Source: UBA4312 sp040266995 (GTDB taxonomy: Bacteria > Bacillota_I > Bacilli_A > Erysipelotrichales > Erysipelotrichaceae). Taken from it: 63,298 nt of DNA. The stretch spans positions 1-63,298 of the forward strand of contig JAWRHV010000003.1 in assembly GCA_040266995.1 (NCBI GenBank), in the 5' to 3' direction. Made by a program: the position numbers and the translations under genes. Below are positions 57,668 through 63,298 of this stretch, one piece after another (the first letter of the stretch is position 1; each line of letters begins with the position of its first letter). The notes beneath the pieces are model-generated. The model saw only the letters and a program-made list of their open reading frames with translations, made no database searches and was not told where the DNA came from.

Positions 57668-57988
57668 GTGAAGATTAGACAAGGTGATAAAGTACAAGTT
57701 ATGACTGGTGCTTACAAAGGCACAATCGGAACGGTTATTAAAGCGTTCCCTAAAGAAGACAAGGTTATCGTTGAAGGCGTTAACATGGTGAAAAAACATC
57801 TGCGTCCTACCCAGGAAAATCCAGATGGAGGCATTGTTGAAAAAGAAGCTAAGATCCATGTATCAAACGTTATGTTATATGATGAAAAGGCTAAAACAGC
57901 CAGCCGTGTTGGATATAAATTCAAAGAAGTTGACGGCAAACAAGTAAAAGTGCGCGTTTACAAAAAGAGTGGCGCTGAAGTGAAGTAG
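57668..57988 (+). CDS. rplX: Ribosomal protein L24
   Basis: A 106-residue KOW-domain L24 that initiates 50S assembly: MKIRQGDKVQVMTGAYKGTIG and NMVKKHLRPTQENPDGGI. GTG start at 57668, 8 bases after AGGAGG; the GTG at 57659 lies in the ribosome binding site itself. Confidence 0.96.
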   Translation: MKIRQGDKVQVMTGAYKGTIGTVIKAFPKEDKVIVEGVNMVKKHLRPTQENPDGGIVEKEAKIHVSNVMLYDEKAKTASRVGYKFKEVDGKQVKVRVYKKSGAEVK

Positions 57989-58001
57989 GGGGATATCGGA
58001 T

Positions 58002-58541
58002 ATGAATCGTTTAAATGAAAAATATATCAATGAAGTTGTCCCTCAGCTGATGAAAGAATTCAACTACACTTCAGTTATGGAAGTACCAAAGATTGATAAG
58101 GTAGTTGTAAATATCGGTGTTGGAGACGCTATCCAGAATTCTAAATTGCTGGATGAAGCAGTTGCTGAACTGGGTGCTATTACTGGACAGGCTCCGGTAA
58201 TCACAAAAGCTAAAAAATCTATTGCCAACTTTAAACTTCGTGAAGGAATGAACATCGGATGTAAAGTTACATTGCGTAGCGAAAGAATGTATGAATTCTT
58301 GGACAAGTTATTTAATGTATCCCTTCCGCGAGTACGTGACTTCCGTGGTGTAAGCGACACAAGCTTTGATGGCCGTGGAAACTACACTTTAGGAATCAAA
58401 GAACAGATCATTTTCCCTGAAATTGATTTTGATAAAGTAAATCGTACACGTGGTATGGATGTTGTCATTGTTACAACAGCGAAGACGAATGATGAAGCAA
58501 AGGCATTGTTAAAAGCTATGGGAATGCCTTTCAAGAAGTAG
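58002..58541 (+). CDS. rplE: Ribosomal protein L5
   Basis: A 179-residue L5 that binds 5S rRNA: MNRLNEKYINEVVPQLMKEF, KSIANFKLREGMNIGCKVTL and PRVRDFRGVS. GGGGG precedes the start. Confidence 0.98.
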   Translation: MNRLNEKYINEVVPQLMKEFNYTSVMEVPKIDKVVVNIGVGDAIQNSKLLDEAVAELGAITGQAPVITKAKKSIANFKLREGMNIGCKVTLRSERMYEFLDKLFNVSLPRVRDFRGVSDTSFDGRGNYTLGIKEQIIFPEIDFDKVNRTRGMDVVIVTTAKTNDEAKALLKAMGMPFKK

Positions 58542-58552
58542 GAGGATGAAAG

Positions 58553-58738
58553 ATGGCAAAAAAATCAATGATTAACAAACAGCAACGTCCTCAAAAATTT
58601 AAAGTTCGTGAGTACACTCGCTGTGAGCGTTGTGGTCGTCCGCACGCTGTATTAAGAAAATACAAGATTTGCCGTATTTGCTTCAGAGAACTGGCTTATG
58701 AAGGTCAGATTCCTGGCGTGAAGAAGGCTAGTTGGTAA
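58553..58738 (+). CDS. rpsN: Ribosomal protein S14, zinc type
   Basis: A 61-residue short S14 with four zinc-binding cysteines (CERCGRPHAV and CRICFRELA). This is the form carried in the spc operon of most Bacillota (also named rpsZ). AGGAGG upstream. Confidence 0.97.
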   Translation: MAKKSMINKQQRPQKFKVREYTRCERCGRPHAVLRKYKICRICFRELAYEGQIPGVKKASW

Positions 58739-58752
58739 GGAGGCATAGTACG

Positions 58753-59148
58753 ATGATTATGACTGATCCAATTGCGGACATGCTGACAAGAATCCGTAAT
58801 GCTTTGCAACAGAAGCATGAGTTGGTTAGTATGCCTGCAAGTAAAGAAAAGAAAGCAATTGCTAAAATTTTAAAAGATGAAGGATTCATTACTGATTATG
58901 CTGTAGAAGGCGATGTTAAGAAAACTTTATCGATCACATTGAAATATACAGAAGATGGTAAGAAAGTAATTACAGGTCTTCGTCGTATTTCAAAACCAGG
59001 TCTTCGTGTTTATGCTCCTGCAAAGAAACTGCCGCGAGTATTGAACGGATTAGGGATCGCCATTATTTCAACAAGTAATGGTTTAATGACAGACAGAGAT
59101 GCCAGAAAACAAAATATTGGTGGCGAAGTAGTCGCTTATATCTGGTAA
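58753..59148 (+). CDS. rpsH: Ribosomal protein S8
   Basis: A 131-residue S8, the classical autoregulator of the spc operon: MTDPIADMLTRIRNA and GLRVYAPAKKLPRVLNGLG. Start ATG at 58753 after AAGGAGG; the frame from 58732 overlaps rpsN and is not used. Confidence 0.97.
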   Translation: MIMTDPIADMLTRIRNALQQKHELVSMPASKEKKAIAKILKDEGFITDYAVEGDVKKTLSITLKYTEDGKKVITGLRRISKPGLRVYAPAKKLPRVLNGLGIAIISTSNGLMTDRDARKQNIGGEVVAYIW

Positions 59149-59166
59149 AATATAGGAGGATAATCA

Positions 59167-59712
59167 ATGTCACGTATCGGGAATAAACTGATTACCATTC
59201 CTGAAAAAGTAACAGTGGAAGTTGCTGACGGGAATGAGGTGACTGTTAAAGGGCCTAAAGGAACTTTAACTCGTGCTTTCTCTACTATGATGGATATTGT
59301 AGTAGATAATGGCGTTGTCACAGTAAAACGTCCAAATGACGAAAAACATACAAAACAGCTGCATGGTACAACACGTGCTCTGTTACACAACATGGTTGTT
59401 GGTGTATCGGAAGGATATGCCAAGGAACTGCAGTTGGTTGGTATCGGATTCCGTGCCAGCGTTAAAGGGGATACTTTAACGATGCAGGTAGGATATTCGC
59501 ATCCGGTAGAAATGAAGATTCCGGCCGGATTGGAAGTAACATGTGGTTCTGCTACAGATATTAAGGTAGCAGGTATCGATAAGCAGTTAGTTGGAGAATT
59601 TGCTGCCAACATCCGCTCAGTACGTAAACCAGAACCTTATAAAGGAAAAGGTATTCGTTACAAAGATGAGCATATCCGTCGTAAAGAAGGTAAGACGGCT
59701 GGTAAGAAGTAG
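59167..59712 (+). CDS. rplF: Ribosomal protein L6
   Basis: A 181-residue L6 with two similar domains: MSRIGNKLITIPEKV, LVGIGFRASVKGD, and the end KPEPYKGKGIRYKDEHIRRKEGKTAGKK (given in parts; PEPYKGKGIRY is diagnostic). AGGAGG upstream. Confidence 0.98.
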   Translation: MSRIGNKLITIPEKVTVEVADGNEVTVKGPKGTLTRAFSTMMDIVVDNGVVTVKRPNDEKHTKQLHGTTRALLHNMVVGVSEGYAKELQLVGIGFRASVKGDTLTMQVGYSHPVEMKIPAGLEVTCGSATDIKVAGIDKQLVGEFAANIRSVRKPEPYKGKGIRYKDEHIRRKEGKTAGKK

Positions 59713-59733
59713 TGGGAAAGGAGATAAAAGTTT

Positions 59734-60090
59734 ATGGTTAAGAAAAAATCACGTAATGCAGATCGTATTCGTCGTCATAAGCGAGTACGTACAAAAATCA
59801 GTGGTACTCCTGAATGCCCACGTATGTCCGTCTTCAGAAGTAACGCAAACATCGAAGTTCAAATTATCGATGATGTAGCTGGAAACACTTTGGTTAGTGC
59901 ATCCAGCGTTGCAATGAAATTAGAAAATGGTGGCAACATCGAAGCAGCGAAGACAGTTGGTACTGAAATCGCAAAACGTGCTCAGGAAAAGAATATTAAC
60001 AAAGTGGTATTTGACCGTGGTGGATACATCTATACAGGTCGTGTAAAAGCTTTGGCAGAGGCAGCTCGTGAAGCTGGCCTGGAATTTTAG
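59734..60090 (+). CDS. rplR: Ribosomal protein L18
   Basis: A 118-residue L18 that carries 5S rRNA: RRHKRVRTKISGTPECPRMSVF and DRGGYIYTGRVKALAEAAREAG. AAAGGAG upstream. Confidence 0.97.
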   Translation: MVKKKSRNADRIRRHKRVRTKISGTPECPRMSVFRSNANIEVQIIDDVAGNTLVSASSVAMKLENGGNIEAAKTVGTEIAKRAQEKNINKVVFDRGGYIYTGRVKALAEAAREAGLEF

Positions 60091-60101
60091 GAGGTCACAC
60101 T

Positions 60102-60611
60102 ATGGCAATGAATAGAAAACCAAGAAGAGACCATGATGAGTTTGAAGAACAGGTTGTTGCGATTAACCGTGTCACTAAAGTAGTAAAAGGTGGACGTCGT
60201 TTCCGTTTTGCTGCCTTAGTTGTAGTAGGTGACCGTAAAGGTCGTGTTGGAATGGGTACAGGAAAAGCTAACGAAGTGCCTGATGCAATTCGTAAAGCAA
60301 GCGAAGATGCTCGTAAGAACGTTTTCCAGGTTCCTGTAGTCGGAACAACAATTCCTCATGAAATCATTGGTAACTATGGCGCAGGTTCTGTATTTATGCG
60401 TCCAGCCAGTGAAGGTACTGGTGTTATCGCCGGTGGTGCAGCACGTGCTGTATTCGAATTAGCCGGAATCACTGATATTTTAACAAAGTGCTTAGGTTCT
60501 CGTACAAAGATCAACGTTGTTCGTGCAACCGTTGATGGTTTGAAGAACCTGCGTACAATTGATCAAGTCGCAGAAATTCGTAGTAAAAAACCAACTGAAA
60601 TCCGCGGTTAA
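60102..60611 (+). CDS. rpsE: Ribosomal protein S5
   Basis: A 169-residue S5 of the mRNA entry and decoding region: QVVAINRVTKVVKGGRRFRF, VGMGTGKANEVPDAI and NYGAGSVFMRPASEGTGVIAGG. rpmD (L30), normally next, is missing; rplO follows after 14 bases. Confidence 0.98.
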   Translation: MAMNRKPRRDHDEFEEQVVAINRVTKVVKGGRRFRFAALVVVGDRKGRVGMGTGKANEVPDAIRKASEDARKNVFQVPVVGTTIPHEIIGNYGAGSVFMRPASEGTGVIAGGAARAVFELAGITDILTKCLGSRTKINVVRATVDGLKNLRTIDQVAEIRSKKPTEIRG

Positions 60612-60625
60612 CAGGAGGTAGAACA

Positions 60626-61063
60626 ATGAAATTACATGAATTAAAACAAACAACTTCTCGTTCTGCTCGTAACCGTGTAGGACGTGGTCCGGGAAGCGGT
60701 AACGGAAAAACAGCCGGCCGTGGACAAAAAGGACAGAAATCCAGAAGTGGTGGTGGAGTTCGTCTTGGATTTGAAGGTGGACAGACTACCTTAGCAAGAC
60801 GTTTACCAAAACGTGGCTTTACAAACTTCAATCGTAAAGAATACGCCATTGTCAACGTAGAAACATTGAATCGATACGAAGACGGTACTGTAATCAATGC
60901 TGCTAAGTTGATTGAAGATAAAGTAATCAAAAAGGAACTGGCAGGACTGAAAGTATTAGGTAATGGCGAATTAACGAAAAAGCTAACAGTACAGGCAGCA
61001 AAGGTGTCTAAGTCTGCTAAAGAAGCAATTGAAAAAGCAGGCGGAACGGTAGAGGCAGCGTAA
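60626..61063 (+). CDS. rplO: Ribosomal protein L15
   Basis: A 145-residue L15: MKLHELKQTTSRSARNRVGRG, the glycine-rich KSRSGGGVRLGFEGGQ, and a C-terminal domain. It directly follows rpsE. GGAGG upstream. Confidence 0.97.
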   Translation: MKLHELKQTTSRSARNRVGRGPGSGNGKTAGRGQKGQKSRSGGGVRLGFEGGQTTLARRLPKRGFTNFNRKEYAIVNVETLNRYEDGTVINAAKLIEDKVIKKELAGLKVLGNGELTKKLTVQAAKVSKSAKEAIEKAGGTVEAA

Positions 61064-61065
61064 AC

Positions 61066-62361
61066 ATGTTTTCAAGTATTAAGGCAATGTTGGTAAATAA
61101 GGATATTCGTAACAGGATCCTGTTTACTCTCTTTGCCTTTCTTGTGTATCGTTTAGGTTCAGCTATTACAGTTCCAGAAGTGAATACAACCGATCTGATA
61201 GCAGGGCTGGAAGGAAACTCCCTGTTTGCGATGTTAAACCTCTTAGGTGGTGGAGGATTGGAACAGTTCTCCGTATTCGCATTGGGTGTTACGCCGTATA
61301 TTACGGCTTCCATCATTATGCAGCTGCTGAGTATGGATGTAATTCCTTCATTGACAGAGCTCTCAAAGAGCGGAGCACAAGGTCGTCAGAAAATTGACAA
61401 GTATACTCGCTATCTGGCAGTCGTATTTGGATTTGTACAATCCGCATCGTTGGTATATGGGTTTGCGAAGTCGTATCCGGGTTTGATCAACGGTGGGGCT
61501 ACTCCAAGCAAGATCCTGTATATCGCAACGATTTTTACAGCGGGTACAATGTTCCTGGTCTGGATTGGCGATCAGATTTCCACAAAGGGAATCGGTAACG
61601 GTATTTCCATGGTCATTATGGCCGGTATTGTCGGTCGTCTTCCAAGACAGATTTCGGCAGCCTGGACTTCCTTGATGGGAGCGGATTCTACTGTAGCAAA
61701 CGGGGCAGTTTTATTTGGAGCGTATATTCTGGTTTACTTATTAATTATTATTTTTGTAACCTTGATCAATACGGCGGAGCGTCGGATTCCGATCCAGTAT
61801 ACATCAAGTTCCATTGAACTGAGTAAACAGTCTAAATCCAATTATTTGCCTTTGAAGGTGAACTCGGCAAGTGTTATTCCGGTTATCTTTGCGTCATCGA
61901 TCATGATGGCACCCCTACAGCTTGCAGCATTCTTTGACAAAACAGATTTTGTGAATGCAACGCAGGACTGGTTGGGCTTAGGTACATGGAAGTCATTGGC
62001 CATCTATGTTGTTATGATCATCTTCTTTACGTTCTTCTATACGAGGATGCAGGTGGATCCGGAAAAACTTGCAGAAAACCTGGGAAAATCAGGTGCATAC
62101 ATTCCAAGTGTTCGTCCGGGTACGGAGACAAAGAATTATGTTAACAATGTACTGACCAGAATTACAGTATTAGGGTCATTAGCTTTAGCGTTGATCGCAG
62201 TAATGCCACATGCAATGCCGATTATCTGGCCGGATCTTCCAGCCGGCATGTCCTTAGGTGGAACAGGTATGATTATCGTCGTCGGTGTTGCGATTGAAAC
62301 GGTTCGCCAAGTACAAGGTTTGATTACTCAAAAGTCATATAAGAAGTATTATAAAGACTAA
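61066..62361 (+). CDS. secY: Protein translocase subunit SecY
   Basis: A 431-residue, ten-span channel protein for protein export. The plug region and TM2 appear in QFSVFALGVTPYITASIIMQLL; the cytoplasmic loops with RRIPIQY and the late GTETKNYVNNVLTRIT are typical. It starts 2 bases after rplO; AGAGG lies within the end of rplO. Confidence 0.98.
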   Translation: MFSSIKAMLVNKDIRNRILFTLFAFLVYRLGSAITVPEVNTTDLIAGLEGNSLFAMLNLLGGGGLEQFSVFALGVTPYITASIIMQLLSMDVIPSLTELSKSGAQGRQKIDKYTRYLAVVFGFVQSASLVYGFAKSYPGLINGGATPSKILYIATIFTAGTMFLVWIGDQISTKGIGNGISMVIMAGIVGRLPRQISAAWTSLMGADSTVANGAVLFGAYILVYLLIIIFVTLINTAERRIPIQYTSSSIELSKQSKSNYLPLKVNSASVIPVIFASSIMMAPLQLAAFFDKTDFVNATQDWLGLGTWKSLAIYVVMIIFFTFFYTRMQVDPEKLAENLGKSGAYIPSVRPGTETKNYVNNVLTRITVLGSLALALIAVMPHAMPIIWPDLPAGMSLGGTGMIIVVGVAIETVRQVQGLITQKSYKKYYKD

Positions 62362-62380
62362 GTCTTGGGAGCTAAAAAAA

Positions 62381-63031
62381 ATGAATATCTTTATTATGGG
62401 AGCCCCTGGTTCTGGAAAAGGGACTTTTTCGAGTCGAATTAAAGAAGAATTTAATTTGAATCACATTTCGACGGGAGATATCTTCCGTGCGAATTTAGCC
62501 AATGGTACACCATTGGGAATCCAGGCAAAAGCTTATATGGAACAAGGTAAACTGGTACCGGATGAAATCACTAACAATATGGTAAAAGATTACCTGGCTA
62601 CTTTGACTGACAAGAAAAACGGATATTTGTTAGACGGATATCCAAGAACGCTGGATCAGGCAAAAGCTTTTGAAGAAATGACTAACGGAACGGATCTGGC
62701 TGTTGATGTCGTATTAACAATGGATATTCCGTTCGAAGTATTGAATCGTCGTATTACAGGACGTCGTTCTTGTAAAAACTGTGGAGCCATCTATAATATT
62801 TATTCATTACCTCCGAAACAGGAAGGTATATGTGATGAATGTGGTTCGGAACTGACACAGCGTAAAGACGATAACGAAGAGTCATTAAAAACTCGTTTGA
62901 GCGAATATTCTGCTAACACGGAACCGGTTATCGGATATTTCGAACAAAAGGGTATTGTGTCTCATATTGATGCGGCTCAGCCAATGGAAGATATCTGGGC
63001 GTCCATTAAGGAGACCTTGAAAAACAAGTAA
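62381..63031 (+). CDS. adk: Adenylate kinase
   Basis: A 216-residue enzyme that equilibrates ATP, AMP and ADP. P-loop GAPGSGKGTFS, DGYPRTLDQA, and a zinc-binding LID with four cysteines (CKNCGAIYN and CDECGS), as in many Bacillota. GGGAG lies upstream. map and infA, which often follow, are absent. Confidence 0.98.
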   Translation: MNIFIMGAPGSGKGTFSSRIKEEFNLNHISTGDIFRANLANGTPLGIQAKAYMEQGKLVPDEITNNMVKDYLATLTDKKNGYLLDGYPRTLDQAKAFEEMTNGTDLAVDVVLTMDIPFEVLNRRITGRRSCKNCGAIYNIYSLPPKQEGICDECGSELTQRKDDNEESLKTRLSEYSANTEPVIGYFEQKGIVSHIDAAQPMEDIWASIKETLKNK

Positions 63032-63045
63032 ATTGCGCTTATAAT
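63017..63045 (+). promoter_or_regulatory. Promoter of rpmJ nested in the adk terminator
   Basis: TTGAAA (63017-63022), 17 bp, TATAAT (63040-63045). The -35 lies inside adk, and the -10 begins at the last base of the 5' arm of the adk hairpin and lies in its loop. A second, extended -10 (TGT-TAAAAT, 63098-63106) lies nearer to rpmJ. Confidence 0.7.
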
Positions 63046-63070
63046 ATTTAAGCGCAATTCTTGTGTTTTA
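63031..63070 (+). terminator. Hairpin after adk
   Basis: Perfect 10-bp stem AATTGCGCTT/AAGCGCAATT with a 9-nt loop and a U-rich but interrupted tail. Termination may be partial. Confidence 0.6.
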
Positions 63071-63165
63071 TTCAAAGAATGAAATTTGCCACGTTTCTGT
63101 TAAAATCCGCATGACCAACATACGCATTTTAGCAGGGAATAATACGTGGTTGGAAAGGACAAATT

Positions 63166-63282
63166 ATGAAAGTAAGACCATCCGTAAAACCAATGTGCGA
63201 CAAGTGCCGCGTCATCCGACGCAAGGGAAGAGTCATGGTAATCTGTGAGAACCCAAAGCACAAGCAGAGACAAGGAAACTAA
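63166..63282 (+). CDS. rpmJ: Ribosomal protein L36
   Basis: A 38-residue zinc-ribbon L36 with MKVRPSVKPMCDKCRVIRRK at the start and the ligands Cys11, Cys14, Cys27 and His32. GGAAAGGA precedes the ATG. In most Bacillota it is preceded by infA; here there is a promoter region of about 130 bases instead. Confidence 0.97.
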   Translation: MKVRPSVKPMCDKCRVIRRKGRVMVICENPKHKQRQGN

Positions 63283-63294
63283 CAGGAGGCAAAA

Positions 63295-63298
63295 ATGG
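63295..63298 (+). CDS. Start of the next gene, expected rpsM (cut by window end)
   Basis: AGGAGG (63284-63289) lies 5 bases before an ATG at 63295; only one codon is inside the window. By conserved gene order rpsM (S13) normally follows rpmJ. Confidence 0.5.

Noticed and set aside
1..63298. CRISPR arrays, rRNA genes, complete insertion sequences or prophage
   Set aside because: No regularly spaced repeats, rRNA sequence, transposase or phage structural genes were found on either strand.

Overview
The window reads as chromosome of a low- to moderate-GC Bacillota, most likely of the class Erysipelotrichia. The grounds are AGGAGG ribosome binding sites, a T-box leader, an L10 leader, a zinc-type S14, the Bacillota gene order ftsE-ftsX-ctpB-uvrB, and an S10-spc gene cluster without rpmD (L30), a loss I associate with the Mollicutes/Erysipelotrichia side of the phylum. 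The class assignment is inference. No rRNA, CRISPR array or complete mobile element was seen. The one tRNA is tRNA-Glu(UUC).

Layout. 1-5.8 kb: 3' end of an [FeFe] hydrogenase, flavodoxin, a glycerophosphodiesterase/metallophosphoesterase fusion, ndk, and a YtrA-type GntR regulator with an ABC transporter. 5.9-12.5 kb: purC, then MarR plus a heterodimeric ABC exporter, then a DUF975 membrane protein. 12.5-20.2 kb: a minus-strand pair (large unknown membrane protein and a Tim44-like protein), then a block occupying the ftsE-ftsX-ctpB-uvrB locus in which the FtsE-like protein has lost its ATPase motifs, then ung. 20.2-24.8 kb: folC, pta, an unknown protein and the UPF0237/UPF0210 pair. 24.8-28.4 kb: a T-box RNA, probably arginine-specific, controlling an amino acid ABC transporter and an aminotransferase. 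28.4-35 kb: lipoprotein, phosphoesterase, two GntR-UTRA regulators, an SPFH protein, and a dehydrogenase-aldolase operon with paired operators. 35.1-36.2 kb: a decayed accessory segment beside tRNA-Glu, with a 42-residue membrane protein behind 21-bp-period repeats. 36.3-63.3 kb: ribosomal protein operons (rplKA, rplJL, rpsL-rpsG-fusA-tuf, S10-spc, secY-adk, rpmJ), interrupted at 38.7-43.7 kb by an XRE/Ser-Thr kinase/phosphatase/DUF2975/HAD block and at 48.4-51.8 kb by an amino acid permease and an M18 aminopeptidase.

Expression signals are compact. Many promoters carry an extended -10 (TGnTATAAT-like). Four genes (the Tim44-like gene, folC, a GntR gene and a phosphatase gene) have a start codon 6-7 nt after the -10 and no Shine-Dalgarno sequence, so they are predicted to be leaderless. 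Two divergent pairs share one -10. At the S10 and rpmJ junctions the promoter lies inside the upstream terminator hairpin.

Most notable for follow-up: the ATPase-dead FtsEX-like pair, the arginine T-box operon with its aminotransferase, the small membrane protein behind 21-bp repeats, the kinase/regulator pair with a shared promoter, and the nested terminator-promoters. All promoter, operator and leaderless calls come from reading the sequence by eye and have no experimental support here.
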